From Roseovarius litorisediminis (lineage in GTDB: Bacteria > Pseudomonadota > Alphaproteobacteria > Rhodobacterales > Rhodobacteraceae): 64,000 bases of DNA. Below, one piece after another: positions 24,053-33,297 of this stretch (its first letter is position 1; each line of letters opens with the position of its first letter). The stretch spans positions 248,001-312,000 of the forward strand of contig NZ_FWFL01000003.1 of assembly GCF_900172295.1 (NCBI RefSeq). Reading direction: 5' to 3'. The translations under genes were made by a program, and so were the position numbers. The notes beneath the pieces are model-generated. The model saw only the letters and a program-made list of their open reading frames with translations, was not told the origin of the DNA and made no database searches.

Positions 24053-25866
24053 TGGGTCAACCTCAGATTTTGAACGTTGGCTGCGATCGAACTAAAGGCA
24101 TCTGTGATGCTGAGACCCTGTGCCCGGTAGTAGTGCTCGACCGACGAGGCACAGTTTTTCAGGTTCTCTTCTGCCGTTCCTCCGTCGGGGATTTCAAAGC
24201 CGACCGAGTAGATAAACGCGCCTTCGCCTTTGAGAGTGGTACAGATTTTCCCCATGCGGGTGTTCTTCAGCGCTCCGGTGACTTGCTCGGAGTAGCGATA
24301 GTCATTCCACGCATCCCAGTCGCCGGTTATGCGCCCATAATAGTGCGGAGACATCAGACCCCAGGCTTGCTCCCAGCTAAGTTGCTCTTTGGAGATAAAA
24401 TCAGGGTTCGGAGAATTAGCTGTTCCTTCAAGGGCAGCCATATAACCATCGTCACGCCATTCGTCGTTTGCGACGTCGTAAAAACTGTCAACGTCGCCGT
24501 CGTTGTCACGATCATATGGTGTGGGATCTTTGAGATAATAGACCGACTCGATCGGACCGGTGGCCTTGTAGATGCAATTCCATCCTTGGGTGCCGCACTT
24601 CGCTTCATAGGACGCATCAGTGTATTGTTTGTCCTTGTTCTTGTTCTGGAATGCGTAGTCGAATGCATGATCCTGCATTTTATACTCAAACAAGTCCGAG
24701 TGCGCGCCGCGGAATTCCGGATTGCTTTTGTCAAAGAAATACGTGGTTGTATTTTCGCCGTCGCCCATGACGATCATGATCTTGAGAGTCTCGGGCTCGC
24801 CATAGTCAACCGGCACGCGCGACAGGGATCCGTCAATTTCTCCATTGTTGATCAGGGCAGCCGAAACTTCACGGAACCGTGGCCCCAGAAGGGCAGAACC
24901 CCATTTGACACCCTGTTCGGTTGACGTGTTGCCAGCGGCAAGCAGGCCGTCGATCTTGTTATTCAACTCAGTTTCACTGATTGAATATGGCAAGATGCGG
25001 AAATACTCATCCGTGTAGCACGACCGCCAATCCTGGTTAAGGTCGTCAAAATCACCGTACATTGACGTATAGATCATCTGCTTCATGTTCGTACCGGTGC
25101 TCAGCGAAGAGTTCCCGGTGGCAAGCGACGGATGTGTATAGTCGTTTTCTTCAAGGTAAATACAGTTCGAATACTGGTGTGTATCTTCAACAGCCAGGAC
25201 ATTGTAGATGCCCTCTGTTGGTGTCACAGAAGTACTGAAGGGCACAATGGAAATGACCGTGTCGCCAGGCAGTGAGGCGTTCAGGATGGTTGTGACAAAA
25301 TCCTTGGCTGCGATGCGCAGGTTTTCAATCTTGCTGTTGTTCCGCATTGATCCGGACACGTCCAGAACCAGAACAATTTCAAGTTTGGGGATGCGCCGCT
25401 CGGCCGTGGCTGCGGTAGACGCGCTAAGCGTGTTCACGCCGGAAAGCTTCATCAGATATGTATCGAGTGTCATGCTGGCACGTGCAGACACCTTTGTTGC
25501 GTTCATTGTGGATACAACATCGCCGTCCTGAAAATCGTGCAGGTATTCTGACATCTCGGACTTGGCGAAATAGTCGGTCACGATCGTTTTTGGGTCCCGG
25601 CCATCGGGTGCCGCGGCCCCCGCCAGAACGGCGTTGTCCAGCACGGCATGGAGATGCGCGCGCTCCATCTCGTGGCGCATGGTATCAATACCGATCCCGC
25701 CCATGGCAAGCATGAAGATAAAGATGAAGAGGGCCAGAATGACCATCGCACCGTCTTCTTCCTTGCGGAGCTTTCGGACTTGATGAGCAAAATTCCTCAG
25801 ACCTCTGACTTTTCGGGTTTTGTCTTCGGTCTGATCAATATTATGATTTAGGTATTGCTTAAACAT
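24049..25866 (-). CDS. TadG-like vWA-domain pilus assembly protein
   Basis: Start chosen at MFKQYLNHN behind AGAGGT, giving 605 residues; two upstream ATGs lack ribosome-binding sites. A membrane helix near residues 40-60 follows EEDGAMVILAL, the TadG/TadE-type segment. A von Willebrand A domain starts near residue 145 with the metal-binding DVSGSMRNNS. Many aspartates and paired cysteines follow, as in surface adhesive TadG proteins. It probably sits in the inner membrane or is displayed with the pilus. It heads the three-gene operon. Confidence 0.85.
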   Translation of the reverse strand: MFKQYLNHNIDQTEDKTRKVRGLRNFAHQVRKLRKEEDGAMVILALFIFIFMLAMGGIGIDTMRHEMERAHLHAVLDNAVLAGAAAPDGRDPKTIVTDYFAKSEMSEYLHDFQDGDVVSTMNATKVSARASMTLDTYLMKLSGVNTLSASTAATAERRIPKLEIVLVLDVSGSMRNNSKIENLRIAAKDFVTTILNASLPGDTVISIVPFSTSVTPTEGIYNVLAVEDTHQYSNCIYLEENDYTHPSLATGNSSLSTGTNMKQMIYTSMYGDFDDLNQDWRSCYTDEYFRILPYSISETELNNKIDGLLAAGNTSTEQGVKWGSALLGPRFREVSAALINNGEIDGSLSRVPVDYGEPETLKIMIVMGDGENTTTYFFDKSNPEFRGAHSDLFEYKMQDHAFDYAFQNKNKDKQYTDASYEAKCGTQGWNCIYKATGPIESVYYLKDPTPYDRDNDGDVDSFYDVANDEWRDDGYMAALEGTANSPNPDFISKEQLSWEQAWGLMSPHYYGRITGDWDAWNDYRYSEQVTGALKNTRMGKICTTLKGEGAFIYSVGFEIPDGGTAEENLKNCASSVEHYYRAQGLSITDAFSSIAANVQNLRLTQ

Positions 25867-26192
25867 TTCTACACCTCTTCTGGACATGGGCTTGTCCTGC
25901 GGAACGCACCGCATCAATGCTTTTTATTAACGATTTATGTGACGAGATTAGGGCAGAAATGGGACAAACCGCCTGAGATTAAGCGCGATTTTTCAACAGT
26001 GTAATTTAATTATGCCTATTGTTTTCGAATCCAGGCCAAGTCGCAATTATTAATGTTTAAGCGGTCTCAGGGGGAATCGCACCTGCCAGCGCGGGTGGAC
26101 AAAATTGTCACATGCTTTAACCATACGTGAATACCCGGAGCGGTACGGCGGAAGGCATGCTGGCGCCCCGGGGGTTATCAAGGGAGATAAAA
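25867..26192. other. Divergent promoter region between tadG-like and gdh genes
   Basis: About 325 A+T-rich bases between two divergently transcribed genes. It must hold both promoters; no unambiguous operator or small gene was recognised. Confidence 0.4.
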
Positions 26193-27623
26193 ATGAACGC
26201 TGTTAAAGAGCCAAGCTTTCGCGAAAGTGTGGATCTGATGTTTAATCGCGCCGTGGCGCTGATGGATTTGCCGCCCGGTCTGGAAGAGAAAATTCGCGTC
26301 TGCAATGCGACCTATACCGTGCGTTTCGGTGTGCGCCTGCGCGGAAAGCTCCATACTTTTACCGGCTATCGAAGCGTTCATTCCGAACATATGGAACCTG
26401 TCAAAGGCGGCATCCGATTTGCCATGGGGGTGAACCAGGATGAGGTAGAGGCGCTGGCCGCACTGATGACCTACAAATGTGCGCTGGTTGACGCGCCATT
26501 TGGCGGATCGAAAGGCGGCTTGCGGATCGATCCGCGTGAATGGGACGAGCACGAACTGGAACTGATCACCCGCCGCTTTGCCTACGAGTTGATCAAACGC
26601 GATCTGATCAACCCGGCGCAGAATGTACCGGCCCCCGACATGGGCACGGGCGAGCGCGAAATGGCGTGGATTGCGGACCAGTACAAACGCATGAATACCA
26701 CGGATATCAATGGCCGGGCCTGTGTGACGGGCAAGCCGATCAATGGCGGTGGTATTCAGGGCCGGACCGAGGCGACGGGGCGCGGCGTGCAATACGCGCT
26801 GCAGGAGTTTTTCCGGTATCCCGAAGATACCAAGGCAGCCGGTCTGAGCGGCAAACTGGATGGCAAGCGGGTGATTGTGCAGGGGCTGGGCAATGTGGGT
26901 TACCACGCTGCCAAATTCCTGCAGGAAGAAGACGGCTGCAAGATCACCGCCATCATCGAGCGTGACGGCGGGCTGATGGATGAGGACGGTCTGGACGTCG
27001 AGGCCGTTCGCAATTGGATAGCCAGCCACGGTGGCGTTGATGGCTATCCGAAAGGGAAATACATTCGTGATGGTGCGAAATATCTGGAAAACGACTGTGA
27101 CATCCTGATTCCGGCGGCGATGGAGGGTGTGATCAACATGTCGAACGCGGCCAATATCAAGGCACCCCTGATCATCGAGGCTGCCAATGGCCCGGTGACG
27201 GCAGGGGCGGATGATATCCTGCGCGCCAAGGGCTGTGTGATTATCCCCGACATGTATGCCAACGCCGGTGGTGTGACCGTGTCCTATTTCGAATGGGTCA
27301 AGAACCTGAGCCACATCCGCTTTGGCCGTTTGGGCCGTCGCCAGGAAGAGGCACGCCACCAGCTGATCGTGGACGAGTTGCAGAGGCTGGACGCGCATCT
27401 GGGCGACAAGTGGGTGATGACGCCGAACTTCAAGCAGAAATATCTGCGCGGGGCCGGCGAGCTGGAGTTGGTGCGTTCAGGCCTGGATGACACGATGCGC
27501 GCCGCTTATCAGGCCATGCGCGAAACATGGCATAGCCGTGAAGATGTCGAAGACTTGCGCACTGCGGCTTATCTGGTGTCGATTGGAAAAGTCGCGACCA
27601 GCTATCGTGCGCTGGGGCTTTGA
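26193..27623 (+). CDS. Glutamate dehydrogenase (Glu/Leu/Phe/Val family)
   Basis: Start placed at MNAVKEPSFRESVDLMFNRA behind AGGGAGATAAAA, giving 476 residues. The N-terminal domain has GGSKGGLRIDP near residue 105 with the catalytic lysine region, and APDMGTGEREMAWI near 145. The nucleotide domain has the GLGNVGYHAAKF Rossmann motif near 232. It interconverts glutamate and 2-oxoglutarate plus ammonium; coenzyme preference cannot be fixed by eye. It precedes the sarcosine oxidase genes, fitting nitrogen release from methylated amines and amino acids. Confidence 0.9.
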   Translation: MNAVKEPSFRESVDLMFNRAVALMDLPPGLEEKIRVCNATYTVRFGVRLRGKLHTFTGYRSVHSEHMEPVKGGIRFAMGVNQDEVEALAALMTYKCALVDAPFGGSKGGLRIDPREWDEHELELITRRFAYELIKRDLINPAQNVPAPDMGTGEREMAWIADQYKRMNTTDINGRACVTGKPINGGGIQGRTEATGRGVQYALQEFFRYPEDTKAAGLSGKLDGKRVIVQGLGNVGYHAAKFLQEEDGCKITAIIERDGGLMDEDGLDVEAVRNWIASHGGVDGYPKGKYIRDGAKYLENDCDILIPAAMEGVINMSNAANIKAPLIIEAANGPVTAGADDILRAKGCVIIPDMYANAGGVTVSYFEWVKNLSHIRFGRLGRRQEEARHQLIVDELQRLDAHLGDKWVMTPNFKQKYLRGAGELELVRSGLDDTMRAAYQAMRETWHSREDVEDLRTAAYLVSIGKVATSYRALGL

Positions 27624-27661
27624 TATCCGGGTCGCGGACTGACTTGAAAGTGTCGAAAAAC

Positions 27662-27685
27662 ATGGGGGGCGGTAACGCCCCCCAT
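27662..27685 (+). terminator. Strong hairpin after the glutamate dehydrogenase gene
   Basis: ATGGGGGGCG and CGCCCCCCAT form a perfect 10-bp stem around GTAA. The T tract is poor, so it may act as a weak or factor-assisted terminator or as a 3' stabiliser separating gdh from soxB. Confidence 0.55.
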
Positions 27686-27741
27686 TGCTATTGATGGGGT
27701 GACTTGCTTCTATCGGGGCGAGTTGATCTGGGAGGTCATTT

Positions 27742-28995
27742 ATGCGGTTTTCGGGATTTCGCATTCTAAAAGAAGGCCTGACCGGCAACAAGGGCTGGGC
27801 TGGGCACTGGCGAGATGCCGCGCCGAAGTCCGAATATGACGTGGTCATCATCGGCGGCGGCGGGCATGGCTTGGCCACGGCGTATTATCTGGCGAAAAAC
27901 CACGGGATCACCAATGTCGCGGTGCTGGAAAAGGGGTATCTTGGCGGGGGCAATGTGGGGCGCAATACAACGATTGTGCGCGCCAATTACTTTCTGCCCG
28001 GCAATTCCGAGTTCTACAGCCATTCCCTGAAGCTGTGGGAAGGGATGGAAGAAGACCTGAATTACAACGTCATGCACAGCCAGCGCGGGCAGATTGTGTT
28101 GTTTCACTCGGACGGGCAGCGCGATGCGATGGTGCGGCGCGGCAACGCGATGGTCAATCAGGGCGACGATGCCGAACTGCTGGATCGCGAAGGTGTGCGC
28201 CGCCATCTGCCCTATCTGGATTTCGACAACGCGAGGTTCCCGATTTATGGCGGCATACTGCAACGCCGGGCGGGCACGGCGCGCCACGATGCGGTCGCCT
28301 GGGGTTACGCCCGCGGGGCCAGCGACCGAGGCGTTGACCTGATCCAGAACTGCGAGGTCACCGGGATTGATATCGAAGGCGGAGTTGTCAAAGGGGTGCA
28401 GACCAGCCGCGGGTCGATCCGGGCCAAAAAGGTCGCGATCATTGTGGCCGGGCGCTCAAGCCAGGTAGCGGCAATGGCGGGGATGCGCCTGCCCATCGAA
28501 AGCCACGTGTTGCAGGCCTTTGTGACCGAGGGGCTAAAGCCGGTGATCAACCATGTGGTCAGTTTTGGCATGGGGCATTTCTATATCAGCCAGTCGGACA
28601 AGGGCGGGCTGGTTTTTGGTGGGGATCTGGACATGTACGCCTCTTACGCTGCTCGGGGCAATCTGCCCATCGTCGAACATGTGATGGAGGCGGGCATGAC
28701 CCTGATGCCGATGATCGGCAAGGCCAGGGTATTGCGCAGCTGGGGCGGGATCATGGACATGTCGCCCGATGGATCGCCCATTATCGACAAAACGCCGACG
28801 ACAGGGCTCTATCTGAATTGCGGCTGGTGTTATGGCGGGTTCAAGGCGGTTCCGGGCTCGGGTTATTCAACCGCGCATCTGGTGGCGACGGATACACCGC
28901 ACGAACCCGCTGCCCGGTTCCGGCTGGACCGTTTTCGCACCGGGCGCGGATTGATGGATGAAGAAGGTACCGGCAGCCAGCATAATCTGCATTGA
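27742..28995 (+). CDS. soxB: Sarcosine oxidase subunit beta
   Basis: The 417-residue protein has a dinucleotide-binding GGGGHG motif at 38-43, and RAGTARHDAVAWGYARGA near 176-193. His182 there matches the histidine that carries covalent FMN in heterotetrameric sarcosine oxidase. The beta subunit holds the substrate site where sarcosine is oxidatively demethylated, giving glycine, H2O2 and a one-carbon unit for tetrahydrofolate. It is the first gene of soxBDAG and lies about 70 bases before soxD. Confidence 0.95.
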   Translation: MRFSGFRILKEGLTGNKGWAGHWRDAAPKSEYDVVIIGGGGHGLATAYYLAKNHGITNVAVLEKGYLGGGNVGRNTTIVRANYFLPGNSEFYSHSLKLWEGMEEDLNYNVMHSQRGQIVLFHSDGQRDAMVRRGNAMVNQGDDAELLDREGVRRHLPYLDFDNARFPIYGGILQRRAGTARHDAVAWGYARGASDRGVDLIQNCEVTGIDIEGGVVKGVQTSRGSIRAKKVAIIVAGRSSQVAAMAGMRLPIESHVLQAFVTEGLKPVINHVVSFGMGHFYISQSDKGGLVFGGDLDMYASYAARGNLPIVEHVMEAGMTLMPMIGKARVLRSWGGIMDMSPDGSPIIDKTPTTGLYLNCGWCYGGFKAVPGSGYSTAHLVATDTPHEPAARFRLDRFRTGRGLMDEEGTGSQHNLH

Positions 28996-29066
28996 TGCGG
29001 CTGCGGTGAGGGTGGAATTTTGAGTATTTCAGGAAAAATGAAAGTCACCAGGAGCGGAGCGCAGCC

Positions 29067-29339
29067 ATGAGGATTATCTGTCCAAATTGCGGAGAGCGCG
29101 ACCGACGCGAGTTTTACTATGTCGGCGATGCGGTGGCGTTGGAGCGACCGGCAGAAGATGCAGATCTGGCCGCATGGGACGACTATATCCACAATCGTGA
29201 GAACCCGGCAGGTGTGACGCAAGACCTTTGGTATCATGAAATGGGGTGTTCCGCCTGGCTGGTGGTGAAACGCAATACGGTGACACATGAGGTGCTCAGT
29301 GCCGAGTTGGCAGCGGATGTGAAAGGGGCGGGCGCATGA
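29067..29339 (+). CDS. soxD: Sarcosine oxidase subunit delta
   Basis: The 90-residue protein has the zinc-binding set of the delta subunit: Cys5 and Cys8 in IICPNCGE, and His57 and Cys61 in WYHEMGC. It is a structural subunit of the heterotetramer. Its stop overlaps the soxA start by 4 bases (ATGA). Confidence 0.95.
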   Translation: MRIICPNCGERDRREFYYVGDAVALERPAEDADLAAWDDYIHNRENPAGVTQDLWYHEMGCSAWLVVKRNTVTHEVLSAELAADVKGAGA

Positions 29340-32266
29340 GAGTCGAAGGCACTGGCCTGATTGACCGCAGCAGCCCGGTCGGATTCAGTTTTGACGGCCA
29401 CCTCTATCAGGGGTTCGCAGGCGATACGCTGGCCTCGGCGTTGATGGCCAACGGTGTCGGGATGGTGGCGCGGTCGTTCAAATATCATCGCCCGCGGGGG
29501 GTAATGACAGCAGGCAGTGAAGAGCCCAACGCGCTGGTTACACTTGGGCTGGAGGCGGGGCAGGAGCCAAATGTGCGGGCCACCACCCAAGAGCTGTTTG
29601 AAGGGTTGATGGCGCGGAGCCAGAATCGCTGGCCGACGCTGGACTGGGATTTGTTGGCGCTCAATGATCTGGCTGCACGGTTTCTGGGGGCCGGTTTTTA
29701 TTACAAGACTTTCATGTGGCCCCGGGCGTTCTGGGAAAGGTTGTACGAGCCGGTGATCCGTCGTGCCGCCGGGTTGGGGGCGCTTTCGGGCAAGCCCAAT
29801 GCCGATAAGTATGAAAAGGCATATGCGCATTGTGACCTGCTGGTGATCGGCGCCGGACCCGCCGGGCTGATGACAGCGCTGACCGCGGCGAGGGCCGGGG
29901 CGGATGTTATCCTGGCAGAGGAAGACACGCGGGCCGGAGGGCGGCTGAACGCTGAAAGTTTCGAGGTGGATGGCGCGCGCGGGGCTGTCTGGGCGGCCGA
30001 GGTTACGGCAGAGCTGGCGGCAATGGGCAATGTGCGGATCATGACGCGCACCACAGTGACCGGGGCCTATGACCAGGGCACTTACGGCGCGCTGGAGAAA
30101 CTTGGCCCGCAGATGGTCGCGCGTGCTGGCGCGCCGCGCGAGTGTTTCTGGCGGATCACTGCCAGACGCGCCGTGCTGGCGGCTGGTGCAATCGAGCGCC
30201 CGATCGCTTTTGCGAACAATGATCGCCCCGGTATCCTTATGGCGGGGGCGGTGCGGGCCTATGCCAACCGCTGGAATGTGGTTCCGGGGCGCAATATTGC
30301 TGTTTTTGGAAACAATGACAGCGCCCATCGCACTGCAGCCGACCTGATTGAGGCAGGGGTGCATGTAAGTGCGCTGATCGATGCGCGCCACCATGCGACC
30401 TGCGATCTGGATATCCCCTTTTACCCGGGTGCCGAGGTGTGCAATGCCCATGGCCGCAAGGCACTTGAAGCAATCACGGTTGCGACGACAAGTGGCACCC
30501 AAAAGATCCGCACCGATGCGCTGGCGATATCGGGCGGCTGGAACCCGTCTGTGCACCTGACCTGTCATATGGGCGCGCGGCCGGTCTGGAATGCCGATCT
30601 TGAAGCCTTTGTCCCGGTTGCAGGTGCCATTCCGGGTTTGTCCGTTGCCGGGGCTTGTCAGGGCGATTTCTCAACCCGCGCCTGTCTGGAAAGCGGGATT
30701 GCAGCAGGGAGGCGGGCAGCCGAGGACCTTGGCCTGACTGCCCCTGACATGGCCGCGCCGATGGCCGAAGACAGCAACTATGACATCCTGCCGCTGTGGT
30801 CCGTGCCGGGCAGAGGGCGCGCCTGGCTTGATTTCCAGAATGACGTGACGGTCAAGGATGTACAGCAGGCTGTGGCTGAAAACTTCCGCTCGGTCGAGCA
30901 TATGAAACGCTACACCACGCAGGGCATGGCGCCGGATCAGGGCAAAAATTCAAACATTGGGGCGCTGGCGGTGCTGGCGGATGCGACCGGCCGGGGCATC
31001 CCCGAAACCGGCACTACCACGTTTCGCCCGCCCTTTGTTCCGGTTGCCATCGCGGCGATGGGGGCCGGGGCGCAGGGTGCCGGGTTTGCGCCACAACGCT
31101 TTACCACCTCGCACAAGGCAAGCATTCAGCGCGGGGCGCCGATGATCGAAGCGGGGCTGTGGTACCGGCCCAGCTATTTTCCTGCACCTGGTGAAACCCA
31201 CTGGCGGCAATCGTGTGACCGCGAGGTGGCCATGGTCCGCAACGCGGTCGGTATCTGTGATGTCTCGACCCTGGGAAAGATTGATATCCAGGGGCCGGAT
31301 GCGGGGAAATTCCTTGATTTCGTCTATACAAATACCTTTTCCACGCTCAAGACCGGTCGTACGCGGTATGGTCTGATGTTGCGTGAAGACGGGCATGTGA
31401 TGGATGACGGCACCACGGCTCGTCTGGGGGAACAGCACTATCTTATGACCACGACCACCGCTGCTGCCGGGCAGGTGATGCGCCATCTGGAATTTGTGCA
31501 TCAGTGCCTGTGCCCGCAGTTGGACGTACGTTTTATCTCGGTTACCGAACAATGGGCGCAGTTTGCCGTTGCCGGGCCCAAATCGCGCAGTTTGCTGAAC
31601 GGGCTCCTGGATCAGGAAATTGACGATACCGGATGGCCTTTCATGGCCTGCGGTGAAGTATCAGTTGGAGAGATGCAGGCGCGCCTTTTCCGCATCTCGT
31701 TTTCAGGCGAGCATGCGTATGAGCTGGCCGTGCCGTCGCGCTATGGCGATGCCGTGTTCCGCGAACTTGTCGCGCGGGCCGAAGCAATGAACGGCGGCCC
31801 TTACGGGATGGAGGCGCTGAATGTGTTGCGGATCGAAAAGGGCTTTATCACCCATTCCGAAATCCACGGACGCATCACCGCGTTCGATATTGGCATGGCG
31901 CGGATGATCAGTGCGAAAAAGGATTGCATCGGCAAGGCGGCTGCCGCACGGCCCGGGCTTGTGGATGAGGATCGCGAACAACTGGTGGGCCTGAAACCCA
32001 TCGGCGCGGTCAAAGAGCTGACCGCCGGGGCGCATCTTTTCAACCGCGATGACGACGCGATCAGGGTCAATGATCAGGGCTATATCACTTCGGTGGCGTT
32101 TTCACCCACCTGCGGGCATTTCCTTGGGCTGGCCTTTTTGAAGAACGGGCGTGCGCGGCATGGCGAGGTGGTGCGCATGCACGACCATCTGCGCGGCTCG
32201 GTCACACTGTGCGAAGTGCATGATCCGGTTGTCTTTGATCCCGAGGGAGGGCGCGTTCGTGGTTGA
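29336..32266 (+). CDS. soxA: Sarcosine oxidase subunit alpha
   Basis: The 976-residue protein is colinear with known alpha subunits. An N-terminal 2Fe-2S-like fold without cluster cysteines occupies about residues 1-110. An NAD-binding Rossmann region opens with VIGAGPAGLMTALTAA near 172. A C-terminal tetrahydrofolate-binding aminomethyltransferase domain covers about 590-970. It binds NAD+ and the folate that accepts the methyl-derived carbon. It overlaps soxD at its start and soxG at its end. Confidence 0.95.
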   Translation: MRVEGTGLIDRSSPVGFSFDGHLYQGFAGDTLASALMANGVGMVARSFKYHRPRGVMTAGSEEPNALVTLGLEAGQEPNVRATTQELFEGLMARSQNRWPTLDWDLLALNDLAARFLGAGFYYKTFMWPRAFWERLYEPVIRRAAGLGALSGKPNADKYEKAYAHCDLLVIGAGPAGLMTALTAARAGADVILAEEDTRAGGRLNAESFEVDGARGAVWAAEVTAELAAMGNVRIMTRTTVTGAYDQGTYGALEKLGPQMVARAGAPRECFWRITARRAVLAAGAIERPIAFANNDRPGILMAGAVRAYANRWNVVPGRNIAVFGNNDSAHRTAADLIEAGVHVSALIDARHHATCDLDIPFYPGAEVCNAHGRKALEAITVATTSGTQKIRTDALAISGGWNPSVHLTCHMGARPVWNADLEAFVPVAGAIPGLSVAGACQGDFSTRACLESGIAAGRRAAEDLGLTAPDMAAPMAEDSNYDILPLWSVPGRGRAWLDFQNDVTVKDVQQAVAENFRSVEHMKRYTTQGMAPDQGKNSNIGALAVLADATGRGIPETGTTTFRPPFVPVAIAAMGAGAQGAGFAPQRFTTSHKASIQRGAPMIEAGLWYRPSYFPAPGETHWRQSCDREVAMVRNAVGICDVSTLGKIDIQGPDAGKFLDFVYTNTFSTLKTGRTRYGLMLREDGHVMDDGTTARLGEQHYLMTTTTAAAGQVMRHLEFVHQCLCPQLDVRFISVTEQWAQFAVAGPKSRSLLNGLLDQEIDDTGWPFMACGEVSVGEMQARLFRISFSGEHAYELAVPSRYGDAVFRELVARAEAMNGGPYGMEALNVLRIEKGFITHSEIHGRITAFDIGMARMISAKKDCIGKAAAARPGLVDEDREQLVGLKPIGAVKELTAGAHLFNRDDDAIRVNDQGYITSVAFSPTCGHFLGLAFLKNGRARHGEVVRMHDHLRGSVTLCEVHDPVVFDPEGGRVRG

Positions 32267-32807
32267 TATTATTGCCAAAACTCCCTGCGAAGGGCTGTTG
32301 CCGCTGACCATCGGCACTACCACTGTGACAGAAGTGCCCCCTAGTATGATGACCTCGGTCGCACCTTACAAGGGGTGTGAAAAGGCACTGTCGACGGTGC
32401 TGAAATCAACGCATGGCATTGCCGCTCCGGCGCCGGGACGTGCCACAGGAAAAGAAGGCGCGCGCGCGATCTGGTTCGGACAAAGGATGATCCTTCTGAT
32501 GGGGCCTGTGCCGGATGCCGCGTTGGCCCAACATGCCGCGCTTACCGATCAATCTGATGCCTGGGCCGTGGTGCGGCTGGACGGGGCGGGCGCCGCAGAA
32601 GTCTTGGCGCGCCTGACACCGATTGACCTGCGCGACGGCGCCTTCAAGCGGGGCCACACCGCGCGGACCGAATTGCAGCACATGATGGCAAGCATCACCC
32701 GGCTAGGGTCGAACAGCTATCAGATCATGGTGTTCCGCAGCATGGCCGAAACGCTGGTGCACGACCTGAAAACCGCAATGCAGAGCGTTGCAGCCCGCAA
32801 CGGCTGA
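32259..32807 (+). CDS. soxG: Sarcosine oxidase subunit gamma
   Basis: Start placed at the GTG overlapping the soxA stop, with GGAGG eight bases upstream, giving 182 residues. The fold is a short folate-binding relative of GcvT, with VVRLDGAGAAEVLARLTPIDL near residue 105, as in known gamma subunits. It completes the soxBDAG operon. No serine hydroxymethyltransferase or folD gene follows here. Confidence 0.9.
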   Translation: MVDIIAKTPCEGLLPLTIGTTTVTEVPPSMMTSVAPYKGCEKALSTVLKSTHGIAAPAPGRATGKEGARAIWFGQRMILLMGPVPDAALAQHAALTDQSDAWAVVRLDGAGAAEVLARLTPIDLRDGAFKRGHTARTELQHMMASITRLGSNSYQIMVFRSMAETLVHDLKTAMQSVAARNG

Positions 32808-32925
32808 TTCAGACTGTTTGCTTGCCAAAGTGGTTTGCCGCGCAGAATTCCCTTGGCCGGGCCCCTGACAAGCGGCAAAGCTTGCGATAGATTGTGGCAA
32901 CGCCGGAACAATCAACGAGGCACCA

Positions 32926-33228
32926 ATGGTAACCACCGCCCTAAAAATTGCTGGTTTCACCCTATTGCTGGCAACGCCCCTTGCGGCACAGGACAAAACC
33001 TTTCTGTGCAATACGTCCGGTGAGATCGTTGGTGCCGCTGTCACCTTGCGTGTGAGCGGGGCCTCGAATGCAGCTACGATCAAGTCGATCTCGAAATCGC
33101 TTGAGGGCGACAAGGCAACCTTCAAGCCGGCCGTTCAGCCCATCGTGGATTGGGTCTATACGCTTGATGAGCCTCTGCTGACCGATGAGGTGGCCCCGGC
33201 TTATGTCGAGGCCTGTCTGGCGCAATAG
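32926..33228 (+). CDS. Small secreted protein of unknown function
   Basis: The 100-residue protein has a clear Sec signal (hydrophobic residues 5-19, cleavage after PLAAQ or LAA). The mature part is about 78 residues with two cysteines, near each end, which could pair. No family was recognised. It sits alone between soxG and dnaG on the same strand. Confidence 0.6.
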   Translation: MVTTALKIAGFTLLLATPLAAQDKTFLCNTSGEIVGAAVTLRVSGASNAATIKSISKSLEGDKATFKPAVQPIVDWVYTLDEPLLTDEVAPAYVEACLAQ

Positions 33229-33297
33229 CGCGCCGCGTTCGGGGCATTTCCGTCGAACGGGCTGGACAGTGCCGCCTCTGAGACCGATAAATGAAAC

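Noticed and set aside
24046..24924. 292-codon plus-strand frame with several hydrophobic stretches opposite the vWA gene
   Set aside because: The hydrophobic runs arise from antisense reading of Asp/Asn-rich codons; the opposite gene has a vWA motif and operon context.
26178..27398. 406-codon minus-strand frame opposite glutamate dehydrogenase
   Set aside because: Composition is that of an antisense shadow, and the plus-strand gene has all family motifs.
29234..30568. 444-codon minus-strand frame opposite soxA
   Set aside because: Antisense shadow of a fully conserved enzyme gene, without domain signal.
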